Positions 10,499 through 22,565 of a stretch of DNA of 64,000 nt are shown piece by piece. Both the position numbers and the translations under genes were made by a program. Location: the NCBI RefSeq assembly GCF_002127325.2, contig NC_035447.2, positions 31,936,642 through 32,000,641 of the forward strand, written 5' to 3'. Every line of letters starts with the position of its first letter. Positions within the stretch are counted from its first letter, which is position 1. The notes beneath the pieces were generated by a model. That model ran no database searches. It was not told where the DNA came from and saw only the letters and a list, made by a program, of their open reading frames with translations. Source of the stretch: Helianthus annuus (lineage: Eukaryota > Streptophyta > Magnoliopsida > Asterales > Asteraceae).

Positions 10499-13400
10499 AA
10501 AGAAAGTTCTGCCCTCCCAATGAAAAAGAACAGATAGCAAATAAGTTTCTGAATCTTAGAATGACCGGGGTAGACAGTAAGGGTTACACTACCACATTCT
10601 TTGAATATGCTAGGATAGTACCTACCCTTGCATCACCTGAACCGGTATTAATCTCCCGTTATATCTGGGGATTAATTGGAGAGATTAGACATGTAGTCAA
10701 GGCAGCTAGACCCCAAACTATAGAAGAAGCTGTAGAACTAGCCAATACCTTGACAGATGAGTTAATCCGTACTAGAGAAGAAGACCAGAGGAGAAACCTA
10801 ACCCAAAGGCTTACCCAAGAATTCCGTTCTGGAAATTCCAACCGTAGAAATATAGGTTCTACCTCTGCACCATACTGCAGGAACTGCAAGAAGAAGCATT
10901 CTGGAAGATGCTCTATTTACTGCAATTACTGTAAGGCGCCAGGACACAAGGAAGAAAATTGCAGAAGAAAAGCCAGTAATGGAATGTGCTACAACTGTGG
11001 GGAAAAAGGTCATATTAAGACAAACTGCCCAAAATTGACTCCAGCTGCAAACAACAAGAATACTAAAAATGCTAGAGCATTCGTTTTAACTGCAGATGAA
11101 GCCAGGATGATTCCAGATGTAATTGCTGGTACGTTTTTAGTTAATGATATTTTTGCGAAAGTATTATTTGACTCTGGTGCAAACCAAAGTTTTATTAATA
11201 CTTCATTTTGCAAACTCCTAAATCAATCATTAACTAAACTACCACAAGAATGTTTAGTAGAAACCGCAAATGGAGAAACCGTTAGAATTTCTGAAATCTT
11301 GCAGGGAGCAAGAATAGAAATTTTCAATCAAAAATTTATTGCAAACCTTTACCCAATGAATCTGGTAGGATTTGATGTCGTATTAGGAATGAATTGGTTA
11401 ATAGCCAATAAAGCAAATATCTTATGTGATCAAAAGTCAATACAGATAAAATCACCAAGAGGTGAAAAGATCACAATTAAAGGAGATAAGCCATCTAGAC
11501 CCACTAAATTCATCTCTGTGATGAAAACTGCAAGCTGTATAAGGAAAGGATCTATAGTGTATTTGATTTCTGTAATCACTAACACTAAGGGAAAAGAGTT
11601 AAAAGACATTCCAGTAGTGTCCAAATTTTCAGATGTCTTTCCAGAAGAATTGCCAGGACTACCGCCAGACAGGAAAGTTGAATTCAGAATTCACCTGTTA
11701 CCAGGGACAGCACCAATTGCCAAAGCACTTTACCGTTTAGTACCCGCTGAAATGCAAGAACTGAAGAAACAACTAGATGAATTGTTAGAAAAAGGATTTA
11801 TACAGCCAAGCTCATCGCCGTGGGGAGCACCGATTTTATTTGTCAAGAAGAAGGACGGATCAATGCGTATGTGCATGGACTACCGTGAATTGAACAAAGT
11901 CACGATTAAGACTCGGTATCCATTACCAAGAATCGATGATTTGTTTGATCAACTTCAAGGAGCTCGATTTTTCTCTAAAATCGATTTAAGATCAGGATAT
12001 CATCAACTAAAGGTACAGGAAGAGGACATTCCTAAAACCGCTTTCAGAACAAGGTATGGTTATTATGAATTTACTGTCATGCCATTTGGTTTAACCAATG
12101 CCCCAGCCGCATTTATGGACATGATGAACCGAATATGTAAGCCATATTTGGATAAATTCATAATTGTTTTCATAGATGATATTCTAATTTACTCTAAAAG
12201 TAAAGAAGAGCATGCAAATCACTTGCACTTACTTTTAAGTTTATTGAGAAAGGAAAAGCTTTATGCAAAATTTTCAAAGTGTGAATTTTGGTTAGAGCAA
12301 GTACAATTCCTCGGACATTTAGTTAACCATGAAGGAATTCATGTAGATCCAACAAAGATCGAGGCAATTACCAAATGGAAAACCCCAGAGTCACCAACTG
12401 AAGTTAGAAGTTTCTTAGGATTAGCCGGTTATTATAGAAGATTTATTCGAGATTTTTCTAGAATAGCCATTCCTTTAACAAAGTTAACCTGTAAATCTGT
12501 TAAGTTTGAATGGGGACCAAAGCAAGAAGAAGCCTTTAGAATTCTTAAGCAAAGATTAACCCATACACCGATACTAGCGTTACCAGAAGGAACTGAAGAC
12601 TTTGTAGTCTTTTGTGACGCTTCTAAGTTAGGTTATGGATGCGTATTAATGCAACGCCAAAAGGTTATAGCTTACGCATCTAGACAGCTTAAGAGTCATG
12701 AAGAAAATTATTCAACCCATGATTTGGAATTAGGAGCCATAATTTTTGCCCTTAAGATTTGGAGACATTATCTTTATGGTAGTAAGTTTACCATATTCAC
12801 AGATCATAAGAGTTTAAGATATGTCTTCGGGCAAAAAGAGTTGAATATGAGACAGAGACGATGGATGGAGTTACTTAGTGATTATGATTGTGATATCCAG
12901 TATCATGCAGGAAAAGCCAATGTGGTGGCTGATGCGTTAAGTCGAAAGTATCATGAAAAGCCAAAAAGGGTACGTTCTCTTAAATTAAATCTACAAGTAG
13001 ATTTAAACAATCAGATTAGAAAAGCACAAGAATCAGTAATCAATGAGGATACTGAAAAATTAAAGGGAATGATTAAGGAATTAGAACAAGGAACAGATGG
13101 AATTTGGAGGTTCCATAAAAAGAGAATGTGGATACCTAAATTAGGAAATTTACGTCACCGTATATTAGAAGAAGCCCATAAGTCTAAATATACGATGCAT
13201 CCAGGAAGTGATAAAATGTACCAGGATTTAAGGAAAAATTTCTGGTGGATAGGAATGAAAAAGGATGTAGCAGCTTATGTTTCTAAATGTTTAACTTGCT
13301 CACAAGTTAAAGCTGAACATCAGAAACCCTCAGGTTTGTTACAACAATTAGAAATACCAGTTTGGAAATGGGAATTGATAACCATGGATTTTGTTACCAA

Positions 13401-14421
13401 ATTGCCTAAAACAAGGAAAGGTAATGATACAATCTGGGTGATTGTAGATAGGTTAACTAAGTCAGCTCATTTCTTACCAATGAAAGAAACCTTTAGTATG
13501 GAACAATTAGCCAAATTATATGTAAATGAAATTGTTTCTTTACATGGCATTCCTTTATCAATTGTTTCCGATAGAGATAGCCGTTTTACTTCTCATTTTT
13601 GGTCAAGTTTCCAAAAAGCAATGGGAACCAGGTTAAATCTAAGCACAGCTTATCATCCTCAAACAGACGGGCAAAGCGAAAGAACAATTCAGACAATGGA
13701 GGACATGCTTAGAGCTTGTGTAATTGATTTTGGAGGTAATTGGGACGAACACTTACCTTTAATAGAATTTTCTTATAATAACAGTTATCACACAAGTATC
13801 AATGCTGCACCATTCGAAGCACTTTATGGACGAAAGTGCAGAACCCCAGTCTGTTGGGCAGAAATTGGGGAAAAACAATTATCTGGACCCGAGATAGTAC
13901 AAGAAACAACTGATAAAATCATTCAAGTCAAGGAACGACTGAAAACAGCACGTGATCGCCAAAAGAGTTATGCCGATAACAGACGCAAACCATTAGAATT
14001 TCATGTGGGAGATAAAGTATTATTAAAAGTCTCTCCCTGGAAAGGAGTGGTAAGATTCATCAAAAGAGGAAAGCTAAGTCCCAGGTATATCGGACCTTTC
14101 AAAATTCTTGAAAGAGTAGGACCAGTAGCCTATCAGCTACAACTGCCAGAGGAAATGGCAGGAATACATGATGTGTTTCATGTATCTAATCTCAAAAAGT
14201 GTTTAGCTGATGAATCACTCGTAGTACCTCTCAGAGATATAGAGGTTAATGAACAACTCAAATTTGTAGAGAGGCCTCTACAGATTGAAGATAGAAAAAT
14301 TAAAAATCTCAAGCATAAGAGATTAGTTCTGGTCAAAGTGAAATGGGACTCCAAAAGAGGACCTGAATATACATGGGAACTTGAATCAGAAATGCAAAAG
14401 AAATATCCACACTTGTTCTAG
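10474..14421 (+). CDS. gag-pol: Gag C-terminus and Pol polyprotein of element G
   Basis: 1,315-codon frame without internal stops. Approximate residue positions: rest of the capsid domain 1-110; three zinc-binding knuckles 134-180 ([12 protein letters not shown], then CNYC..H..C and CYNC..H..C); aspartic protease with DSGA near 232; reverse transcriptase 390-620 with the catalytic FIDD near 565; RNase H from 705 (catalytic D in FCDAS); integrase with an HHCC zinc site near 900-945 and catalytic Asp, Asp, Glu near 970, 1031 and 1068; a GPF motif near 1205; and a chromodomain at the C-terminus (about 1270-1315). All catalytic residues I can check are present. The chromodomain places the element among chromoviruses, which it may direct to heterochromatin. 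The first ATG at 10474 is only the track start; the true protein begins in the preceding gag frame. Confidence 0.93.
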   Translation: MGGIQNMVERKFCPPNEKEQIANKFLNLRMTGVDSKGYTTTFFEYARIVPTLASPEPVLISRYIWGLIGEIRHVVKAARPQTIEEAVELANTLTDELIRTREEDQRRNLTQRLTQEFRSGNSNRRNIGSTSAPYCRNCKKKHSGRCSIYCNYCKAPGHKEENCRRKASNGMCYNCGEKGHIKTNCPKLTPAANNKNTKNARAFVLTADEARMIPDVIAGTFLVNDIFAKVLFDSGANQSFINTSFCKLLNQSLTKLPQECLVETANGETVRISEILQGARIEIFNQKFIANLYPMNLVGFDVVLGMNWLIANKANILCDQKSIQIKSPRGEKITIKGDKPSRPTKFISVMKTASCIRKGSIVYLISVITNTKGKELKDIPVVSKFSDVFPEELPGLPPDRKVEFRIHLLPGTAPIAKALYRLVPAEMQELKKQLDELLEKGFIQPSSSPWGAPILFVKKKDGSMRMCMDYRELNKVTIKTRYPLPRIDDLFDQLQGARFFSKIDLRSGYHQLKVQEEDIPKTAFRTRYGYYEFTVMPFGLTNAPAAFMDMMNRICKPYLDKFIIVFIDDILIYSKSKEEHANHLHLLLSLLRKEKLYAKFSKCEFWLEQVQFLGHLVNHEGIHVDPTKIEAITKWKTPESPTEVRSFLGLAGYYRRFIRDFSRIAIPLTKLTCKSVKFEWGPKQEEAFRILKQRLTHTPILALPEGTEDFVVFCDASKLGYGCVLMQRQKVIAYASRQLKSHEENYSTHDLELGAIIFALKIWRHYLYGSKFTIFTDHKSLRYVFGQKELNMRQRRWMELLSDYDCDIQYHAGKANVVADALSRKYHEKPKRVRSLKLNLQVDLNNQIRKAQESVINEDTEKLKGMIKELEQGTDGIWRFHKKRMWIPKLGNLRHRILEEAHKSKYTMHPGSDKMYQDLRKNFWWIGMKKDVAAYVSKCLTCSQVKAEHQKPSGLLQQLEIPVWKWELITMDFVTKLPKTRKGNDTIWVIVDRLTKSAHFLPMKETFSMEQLAKLYVNEIVSLHGIPLSIVSDRDSRFTSHFWSSFQKAMGTRLNLSTAYHPQTDGQSERTIQTMEDMLRACVIDFGGNWDEHLPLIEFSYNNSYHTSINAAPFEALYGRKCRTPVCWAEIGEKQLSGPEIVQETTDKIIQVKERLKTARDRQKSYADNRRKPLEFHVGDKVLLKVSPWKGVVRFIKRGKLSPRYIGPFKILERVGPVAYQLQLPEEMAGIHDVFHVSNLKKCLADESLVVPLRDIEVNEQLKFVERPLQIEDRKIKNLKHKRLVLVKVKWDSKRGPEYTWELESEMQKKYPHLF

Positions 14422-14450
14422 TAGATCTCGAGGACGAGCTCTAAAACAAG

Positions 14451-14460
14451 GTGGGGAGGA
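14451..14460 (+). other. Polypurine tract of element G
   Basis: GTGGGGAGGA immediately before the 3' LTR. It is the expected plus-strand primer site, 30 bp after the pol stop. Confidence 0.85.
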
Positions 14461-15899
14461 TATAACAACCCTCGGTAAAACCAACACCCTCATAATATTT
14501 CTGACACCCTAATATATCTTTAAATATATCAATATGTCCTTATATGCAACCCGTATGTGAAAACCGAGCCCAAATTAGAATACAATATATAAAATAAATT
14601 AAAAACAATAATTATTAAGCTGAGGCGGGCCGCGTAGGACCTCACCTCAACTTAACGCGGGCCGTATGAAGGTGTAACTGGACTCCGCTGAATTCTTTAG
14701 TTGACGCGGGCCGCATAAGAGATTCCATTAGTTAACGCGGGCCGCGAGTGTCTCAAATGGTGGCGCAGCCCGGTGATGACACGTGTCATCATCGTGGCGG
14801 ACCTATACGCTGACCCAGCCAAGCTACGCGTTGACCCAGCGTTGACGCGGGCCGCGTAAGCTTGGCCTGTTCTTCACGCGGGCCGCGAGAAAGTGCGATT
14901 ACAACCCTATAAATAGAAGGCAACGGCCTTCAGTCCGTCTCGCTCAAATCTTTCTTTCTTTCTTAATTTTCTGTAGTGGCGTTACTATACCCGGGCATTA
15001 TACCCCCTAAAATAACGAGGTTCTGCTACGATGTAAGTATTATAACCCCTGGAGACGTATTAGATACGCTGCCCGATTGATCTAGGGTTCCGTAACGGCT
15101 GTCGTGGTTCTGCCCGACGTAGTCGTTGGAATGCCGTCTCGGGGAGGGTATTACTAATGTTAAAATGGGTTATTATACTAACACACGTGAATTTGTGTAA
15201 ATTATAGATATTCACTAGGAAACCTAAAGAATAACCTAAAACAGCAATGTGAGTAATCTCCTTTTTGCAAACTGTTTTTACAAAACCTTAAATACCTTTC
15301 CATGCGAATGACAGTTATTGAGTATTTGTAAGAATACAATTATCGTGGGTATGTTGGGGTTTTGTATACAAAATTTGTTACAACCTGGTTAAGGAGTAAC
15401 ATTTCCACAAGTCGGGTGTCAACAGTACCAACGGGTGATAATTGATATAACTTGGAAACAAATGTAATTGCGGGATCGCCCTCAATACTGTTCACTGTGA
15501 ATTTTATTTAAACTTGATTAAACTGGGATTCACTCACCAGTATTTCCCACTGACAAAATGTTTTTAAAACGCGTTTCAGGTAACAAAATGTGAAAGCCAA
15601 ATATAAGCCAGCTGGACAGCACTGGAGGCTTGGAAAAGTGGCAATAAAGTTACCTAAGAATAAAATGGATGTTTTATTAAATAAATAGGATTTATTCCTA
15701 TGAATAGTGTGTATTGAAAACTTGGGTTTTTACCCATATGTTTAATGTTATAAAACATGGTGGTTTACTCTGATTAAATATTTCCTAACTACGGTCCTGA
15801 TGAAAATTTCCGCTACCAAATTGGATAAATAAATGTGATACCACCGAAACTGGCTCACGGCTGCCCGTTCCCGGGAACTAGGGACCGGGGGTTGTGACA
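14461..15899 (+). repeat. 3' LTR of element G
   Basis: 1,439 bp, the same length as the 5' copy, because a one-base deletion and a one-base insertion cancel. The same TA start and ACA end. Most differences from the 5' copy are G/A or C/T changes at CG or CNG sites, as expected of methylated DNA. TATA box at 14908-14916. Donor-like AATGTGAGT at about 15247 and acceptor-like CGTTTCAG at about 15571-15578. Confidence 0.94.
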
Positions 15900-16049
15900 A
15901 CATTCGATGGTTGAAATATAATCTATCTTTATGCTTCCGCTGTGCATTTAAATATTGTGTGGTTTGACTATATTGTTGCCAACTACGTCACGGTAATCCC
16001 CCACCGGGCCCACCGGTGAAACACATGGAAATTGGGGTGTGACAACTTG

Positions 16050-16301
16050 TATATAAATTGAATTTTAAAAAAGGCATGTTATGCCCTAATAAGTAATTTA
16101 TCTTATCTAATGTTTTAAATAAATCATGACGAATAGGATTGTAAATAAATAAAAATAAAACTTAATAAAGAATCTTGGAAATCCCGACACTCTACGACAA
16201 GCCCAAAAACCTTCTCTTCTATCCATTCCATTTGGGAGTGTAAAGCCACATTATGAAGAGTTTTGCCTGAGGACAAGCAAAGATTCAAGTGTGGGGGTAT
16301 T
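16050..16301 (+). other. Element F 3' untranslated region, second part
   Basis: Resumes after solo LTR A. AT-rich, no ORF, ending in a purine tract (CAAGTGTGGGGGTAT, 16287-16300) next to the F LTR, which is the likely plus-strand primer. Confidence 0.7.
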
Positions 16302-17267
16302 TGATGTGCACAAAATGCAACATATAAATTACATCAATTATGGCATAAAACTAACCCTTTTTTAGTACTAATGTCGGAAAAAGTGTGTTTTTGTCTTCCT
16401 TTTGTATTTTCAGGATTAAATGAGCTCAAATGACCAAAAGAAGCAAAAAGGCAGCTAAATCTAACATGAATACAAGAAAAGGAACAAACGTGGCATGCCC
16501 GGCCTCCCCGACAACATCTTCCCAAGCAAAACAAGAGAACGGAAGGCTGAACACGCCCCGTGCTCAATGAGCACGGGGGCGTGCCCAAGTGTCAGCAGAA
16601 AAGACAAAGTTGTAGAAGCTTCTATCGCCCACCACGGGGTCGTGCTCAGCGGACACGGGGCCGTGGTCAACTCTAAGATTCGCAAAATCTAGGGAAATCT
16701 TGATAGTACAGATACGCTTCTGCACACGGGGTCGTGCTCAGCAGACACGGGTCATGGTCAACTAATGCAGACAAACTACAATTAATGAAGAAAGATAAGG
16801 AGGATGGACACAGGGCCGTGCCCGAGCTGCTGTTCAGGCTATAAATAGGGGTGCTTGGCTCATTTGCAAACCATCCCTTGGCACACCACCTTTCTCACAC
16901 TTCACCCACCACCATCACAACACCATCATCCACCACCATCATCCATCATCCATCATAGAGTGTGTGAGTCGTCTCGGGATCCAAGATTGATCGTAAGAGT
17001 TCTTGACAATCAAAGGCCATGTTTGCCTAAGTCTCTTACATCACTTGGTGAAGACAAGTGTTTAGTGTAATACTTTTTATTTTTAATCTTTTCGCACTTT
17101 TATTTGGTTATGTATTAGTGACTTTAATAACTAGTTTCTTATGTTGAAGGTGATTCTTCCTTATCATTTGTCTGGCGTATCTTGGCATTATTTTACTGTC
17201 TATATAAAATAAAAGATTTTCACATTCATATCTCCACGGTCTATATGGAGATATGTTGGCTACCTGG
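16302..17267 (+). repeat. 3' LTR of element F, first part
   Basis: Starts TGATGTGC. It carries a cluster of CACGGGG(T/C)CGTG-type dyads from about 16553 to 16830, then TATAAATAGG at 16840-16849 and CCACCATCA microsatellite-like sequence. Element B interrupts it at 17268 and the remainder is at 44827-45595. Total LTR length about 1,735 bp. The short open frames here (16334-16692, both strands) only reflect the GC-rich dyads. Confidence 0.82.
16840..16848 (+). promoter_or_regulatory. TATA box of element F LTR
   Basis: TATAAATAG about 20 bp after the last CAGGGCCGTG-type dyad. Confidence 0.6.
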
Positions 17268-17836
17268 TGTAACAACCCGGAATTTATAAAACTCTAAATC
17301 ATAATTATTAAGTGTTAATTAAACAGGAACTAGCTAACTAGGAAATTACAACCCAGTTAGTTAGTTAACTTGTTTTAAAGCATGAATGAATTTAAATTGC
17401 CAAAATTTAAACTAAATACAAGTGGAGGGACCTAGGTTGTATAACTTGAAACTTAATTCAATTAAAACAAATTAAAACATACCAAACACACACAAGAAGT
17501 GTGTGTGGTCGACCAGGAAACGCAAGGGGCGACATAATCAGGTCCACAAAATTGATCAATTGAAGGTCATAATCAAGTCCAAATCGATTTTCAAGCACAA
17601 ATTAATGATCAGCTAGTTGAAGGGATCATAAGGTATGTAAAATCTTAATGTTTTGATTCATCTCAAATTCTTGGTTAATTGTGAAGAACTGAAATTGAGC
17701 TTGATTATGTCTTGCATGGGTGTAATTAGAAGTAATATGGTGTCTAGGGATAAACCCTAGATGATTTCTTATCAAAATCTTGCATGAGGCTTGTAAGGTT
17801 TTTAATCACCAATGTAGGTGACTAATAAGTTGTAGA
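17268..17836 (+). repeat. 5' LTR of element B, segment 1
   Basis: Aligns with 32671-33240, with scattered substitutions and a block of about 36 bp present only in the 3' copy (near 32935-32965). Ends at GTAGA, the target of element C. Confidence 0.9.
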
Positions 17837-18289
17837 TGTTGGTGCATACGTCTGTCGACTTCGTCTTGTATCGAGTCTTGCATTGTTCAGGGCACGAAGA
17901 TCGAGAAATCATGACAAAAGGCTAATTCCGCTTGAAAGTATTAATTCCGCTTGAAGATGTCAACATGGAATTCCTCACGGAATTACAATGTAATTCCGTG
18001 TGAGTTTAATTCCGCTTGTATTGTTATTCCATTTGAGTCCGTTTCAAACGGAATTAGGCTGTCTATATATAGGTGATGATTCGTTTCATTTGGAACGGAA
18101 TTAGTAAGGTGTTTTCCGATGACGAAGCTCTGTCGAAGTGTCTCCAGACTGTAATTTGTTACTAGATCAATAAACAAGACAGTTTAAGTGAATATCTTGC
18201 TGAATCACACACAATATGTCTGTTTCCGCCTTTCATATTGTGTAGAACGCCTCTGAACAACTCGTTTCGGGTCCGTACACGATCCTACA
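17837..18289 (+). repeat. 5' LTR of element C
   Basis: Starts TGTTGGTGCATACG, ends GATCCTACA. It contains several copies of AATTCCG(C/T)TTGAA in both orientations. Confidence 0.92.
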
Positions 18290-18880
18290 TGTGGTATCAG
18301 AGCTCAGGAGGAGGAGTTTTACCAATTTCAGCTTGATTTCATCTTGATTTCTAACATCTACACCTTCTTTTCTCAATTGAACAAGTTTTAACGGTCAAAA
18401 TGATCTGAATTTTTCACACCATAAGCGAAATTGTGTTTTAACAAATCCTTGAGAAAATTGGACCTTAATTCGAATTAATTCTGATAAAATTTCTAATTTC
18501 GCTTGAACATCAGATCGATTATGCTGACATCATTCTTAATTCCGCGTGAAATTGCCCCTTAATTCCACACGAAATTATAGTTTGAAATTAATTCCGTTTG
18601 AGATCGTTGCTAATTCTGCATGGAATTAGTATTCCGCTTAAAAGTTTTCAAACGAAATTATAATTCAGTTTGACAATTATAATATCGTTTGAAACTGGTT
18701 CCTGATTCTGCACGGAATTAAATTCCGTTTGTTCAGTTCAAATGGAATTCCTAATCTCGTTTGAAAAGTATAATTCCGCTCGAATTGTAATTCTGTTTGA
18801 CGTTGCTGTGCAGGTTAATCTCGTTTGAAGGTAATTTCGCTTGGAAGTAATTTCGTTTGAAAGACCTGATTTCGCTTGAA
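17930..18880. repeat. AATTCCGCTTGAA-type motif array, LTR and leader of element C
   Basis: Dozens of diverged copies of a 12-14 bp motif (AATTCCGTTTGAA, AATTTCGCTTGAA, AATTCCGCACGGAATT and others) with irregular spacing, continuing from the LTR across the whole 5' leader to the gag start. Both orientations occur (TTCAAACGGAATTA), so many can pair into hairpins. No ORF explains it. There is nothing else in the leader. Confidence 0.75.
18292..18303 (+). other. Primer binding site of element C
   Basis: TGGTATCAGAGC, two bases after the 5' LTR, complementary to initiator Met-tRNA. Confidence 0.9.
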
Positions 18881-18913
18881 AAGTGTTTGTCTTGTTAATT
18901 GTGTTACTGAATC

Positions 18914-20441
18914 ATGGAAGAAGAGTTCTACAATGCATTTGCTACATCTCTGACAAGTCCAGCTTCCATTGCTCAAAACATGAACTTGGAAAACGAAACT
19001 GGAACTTTGCAAAAACCCCCAAAACTTATGGGAATTGAAGAGTACCATGGCTGGAAAAATCGTTTTGAGAATTGGGTTCAGGCAAATCATCTGAGAGCTT
19101 CGGAAAGCATTGAAACAAAATATGTTAGACCATAGACCGCTTTGAATGTTGATAAAATTATCTCAGAATTTTTAGACAAAGAGAGAGATAGTTATAAAGG
19201 AGAAAAAAAGATGATTAGTCTTCTACAACAAGCTGTCAAAGAGGATATATTTGTGTTGCTTCAGCATGATGGTAGTGCTTTTTCAATATGGGAGGCACTT
19301 AAGAAAAAATTCGAAGGAAGTACGGAAATGATCAATAGCAAAAAATCATTATTGAATAAAAGAATTTGAGTTGTTTACAAGTATGCCATGTGAATCTCCA
19401 AAGACTCTCATTGAGAGATATTGTCATCTTGTGCGTACCATGTCTCAGTTGAAAATTACTAAAACTCCAGCAGAATGGGTTGAGAAGTTAGCTGATGCTT
19501 TACTTCAGAAAGAATGGGGTACATATCTCATGATTTTAAAGAATACAGGAGAGTTTAGTATATTATCAATTGCACAATTCATTGAGAAACTTGAGGGACA
19601 AGATCTTGAACAACAAAAAATTGCAAGAATGAATAATTCAAATGTTCAACAAGACATCAAGTTATATTACAAAGGAAATGTTGAGAAGTTTGAAGCAAGT
19701 CCAAAGATCTAAACCGCTTTTAGTACAGGAAATTCATCTGGATCTGTCAGTCAAAGTTCAATCAACACTAGTGGATTTTCAAATGTTAATCGTCCAAGTG
19801 TTCAAAGTTCAAATGTTGGTAATGGACATGTGATTCAGCGCAATGTTGCATTGCATCTTCAAAATGGTCAGAATTTTTCTGAAGAAGTTGTTAAAAGTCA
19901 TATGGCATTACTGGTTACTGCTTTGGAATCTTTTGAAGGATTGATTGCTGGAAGAATTGGTAATCCTATGCTAACCAAGGAAAATTACGATCAGATCGAT
20001 GCAGAAGAAATGGAGCTCATGGATATAAAGTGGTGCTTAGCTAGTGTCTTGAGGAGAGCAGAAAAGTTTAAAATGATTACAGGAAGAAATGATTTTTTGG
20101 ATTTACATGTTTCTACTTTGGGTTTTGATAAATCTAAAGTTACGTGTTTTCGATGCAGGGAGAAAGGTCATTTCAAGAGAGAATGCAAAAATCAAGAGGC
20201 TAGTGGAGTAAAGAATCTGTTTGGAAAAGATAATTACTATCGAAAAGCCATATATCAACAAGTTGCTCATCAATCGCATCAACAAAAGGAACCACAAACT
20301 GCGCATGCAAGAATGATCGAAGATGCAAATAAGAAAGCTTATTATGGTATCATTGATCAAGATGATGAAAAGGTGGCAGAATGTTTTAGCTGGGACAAAT
20401 ACATTCCAGCTGATTCCAATCTTGGAGCATTCATTGCATGA
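18914..20441 (+). pseudogene. gag: Element C gag, N-terminal half, broken
   Basis: Starts MEEEFYNAFATSL. The copia-type gag body follows: W-containing segment at 19040-19110 and LLQQAVKED..WEALKKKF at about 19222-19310. The first CCHC knuckle (CFRCREKGHFKREC) lies at about 20144-20185. Lesions: in-frame TAG at 19133-19135, frame change at about 19365, in-frame TAA at 19710-19712, and frame change at about 20435. The large number of breaks fits the 3-4% LTR divergence. Confidence 0.8.
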
Positions 20442-21240
20442 ATTTCAAGAACCAGAGTGGATGGATGTGCTTGAAGACGATAAGAAAAGTCAAGATGGAG
20501 AATTTGTTTCTTTAGAAAACAGTTCAACAGAAAATAGTGATAATGATGAAGAAATTGAACAGATAAACATTGGAAAAACTCATTTATCTTCTGACAGTTT
20601 TGAATTTTATTTTGCAGATAAATTGAAGAAACTTAAAGAGAGAAAAGCTGCAAAAGAAATGAAAGAAGTTAAGGTTGTTGAGAAGATAGTTGAAGTGGAA
20701 AAGGTAGTTGAAGTTGAGTAAATTGTGGAGATTGAAAAGATTGTTGAAGTCACAAAACCTTGTCTTACATGTTTGGAACCTTGCAAACAATGTAAAGATA
20801 AAGATGAAAGGTTTAGTGAGCTTGAAAAGTTGAAAGAAAAGTTACTGTTTGATGTCAAGAATGTGAAAGAATCGTACGATGTATTGAACAAAACTGTGAA
20901 TAGCTTACAGAAGACAAACTTTGAAAGAGAAGTTGCTTTGACGATGATGAATGCAACAATGATGTCTAAGCAGAAAGAGATAAATTTTTACATTGAAGAA
21001 TGTGCGAAATTGAAGCAAGAGTTGGAAAGTGAAAACGTTGAAAATGAAAGAATCGGACGATTACTGAAAAGTTATTCAAGTTCTGATTACTTAATTGACA
21101 GAATTTATCCAACTGTTGCAGGGACGACAAGAAGCCAAAGAAAAAGGATACTGGTAAGAAACAGAGTGTCAGTTATAACAAGTGTCCGTTTCCGATTTGG
21201 GAAGGGTATTCGCCTAGAAAACCAAATGAGGAACAAGTAA
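20442..21240 (+). pseudogene. gag: Element C gag, central coiled-coil part, broken
   Basis: Continues in another frame. A Ser/acidic stretch is followed by a repetitive EKIVEVEKVVEVE segment (20660-20750), a CLTCLEPCKQC cysteine cluster (20758-20790) and a long Lys/Glu/Leu heptad-rich region to about 21060, predicted coiled coil. In-frame TAA at 20719-20721. Frame changes again after about 21120. The cysteine cluster after the repeats could bind metal. Confidence 0.7.
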
Positions 21241-22565
21241 AAAAGGCAGTCAATATAAAGTTAGAGTTCGAGATAATCGATGAGTTACCAGACAATATTG
21301 ACATCACATTCACAGCGTCCGACACAGATCATGAGTCTGAGTTAATAAAAAAGATGGTCGATCAGGTGTTGGATAAGGATGAGGAGTCCGAGTCAAATTC
21401 CGAGTCCGAAAGTTCATGTTTGTCAGTCTAGAGTCCGAGTTCGTCTGTCAAAAGTTCAAAGTCATCGGGAAAACAAGTTTATAGTAAAGAATTATTGTTA
21501 TCAAAATCAAATTTGAATGACGAAACATTTGAAGTAGCATATACTTTGAATGATTCTGACAAATTATATTTTGATAAAGAATTTCCAATAAGAGGTGTTA
21601 AAACTGAAATGATCAAAAAGGTTTTCCAATTGACAGAAATTAATATTTCTGAAATAAAAGATGTAAATCTTTCTAAAAAACCTAAGCCTTACACCTCAAG
21701 AATCAAACAAAAATTAAACAAGAAAATGGGTTACAGTTCTGGTTCAGGTTATTGAAAGAAACCAAACCATGACGGTAATTTCAAAAAGAAAGGATTGGGT
21801 TTTATTCCACAAGAAAATTATAAAAATGAGAAAATGTCTAAAAATACAAAATTTGTGTCAGGTACATCTGCTGAGGATGAAAAGAAGAGCTCATTCTGGA
21901 GAAAGTCAAATCAGGAATTTCTTGCTGAAAAGAAGAAAACTGAAGCTCATCAAAGAAAAGAGACAAGAACCTGTTACAGGTGTCAAGAAGTTGGTCACAT
22001 CGCTTGGAACTGTCCTAAAGCAACCAACACAAAACAGGGAGTCTCGGAAAAAACTCAAAGAAATAGTTGTTGATAAAACTGAACCACCAACTGAAAGGTT
22101 TAAAGTGTTTAAAAATTCAACATATGAAGTTGGTGAGTGTTCGAAAAGGTTTTACAAACGAAGAGGAAATCTTGAAAACCAAGCATGGGTTGTTAAGAAA
22201 TCAAATGTAAAACCTGGCGATGAATCTGATTCCACAAAATCAGAGGAGCCACATGTTGTTAAAATGCTAAAAACTCAGTTCCGCCTTTGGATGATGTTCA
22301 TTTTCCACCATTGCGGGCTGAGAATTTAAAATCAAAGGTTGGAAAAATTGAAATCTCAAATCAATTTTATTCTGACAAGAATGAATTTGATGTTGAGAAA
22401 GCGTTTAATGGAAATGTGAAGAAGACTTTTGGAAAGATGATCGAGGGGAAGGTTAAAGGGGTTAAAGATTTTTATAAATCTAAGAAGGCAACTTACACCC
22501 CAACTGCAGATGAGTTGGTTACGCCCAAGGCTGGTCAGGCTTGGGTGTCTGTGTTTTTTACTTGA
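21241..22565 (+). pseudogene. gag: Element C gag, C-terminal part with second zinc knuckle, broken
   Basis: An acidic, Ser-rich stretch at 21270-21440, then 21495-21755 (lysine-rich), an in-frame TGA at 21753-21755, the second knuckle CYRCQEVGHIAWNC at about 21972-22013, a further frame change near 22060, and a last frame 22287-22565 ending QAWVSVFFT. No protease or integrase motif follows. Two widely spaced zinc knuckles in one gag are unusual. Confidence 0.7.

Larger units (their letters stand above)
7229..15899 (+). mobile_element. Element G: full-length Tekay-type chromovirus
   Basis: 8,671 bp, with two 1,439-bp LTRs (7229-8667, 14461-15899), TSD ACATT (7224-7228, 15900-15904), a Met-tRNA primer site (8673-8684) and a polypurine tract (14451-14460). 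The order is an extra ORF, gag, protease, RT, RNase H, integrase, chromodomain, which is Ty3/gypsy chromovirus, Tekay (Del) clade by general architecture. By eye the LTRs differ at about 16 substitutions and 2 one-base indels (about 1.1%), so the insertion is young. The only break I find in the coding path is a one-base frame change in gag near 10490. It lies inside solo LTR A. Confidence 0.95.
4218..16044 (+). mobile_element. Element A: solo gypsy LTR, split by element G
   Basis: Starts TGTAACACC at 4218, ends GGGGTGTGACA at 16044, and is flanked by ACTTG at 4213-4217 and 16045-16049. Without G (7229-15899 plus one ACATT copy) it is about 3,151 bp. Nothing in it codes for gag or pol, and a single LTR with a perfect TSD is the signature of an LTR-LTR recombination product. 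A TATA box (TATAAAA, 4944-4950) follows a cluster of four CTTACGGACCGTAAG palindromes. The 111-codon open frame at 6543-6878 has no recognisable domain and I regard it as chance. The LTR tail (16000-16044) resembles the end of solo LTR H. Confidence 0.88.
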
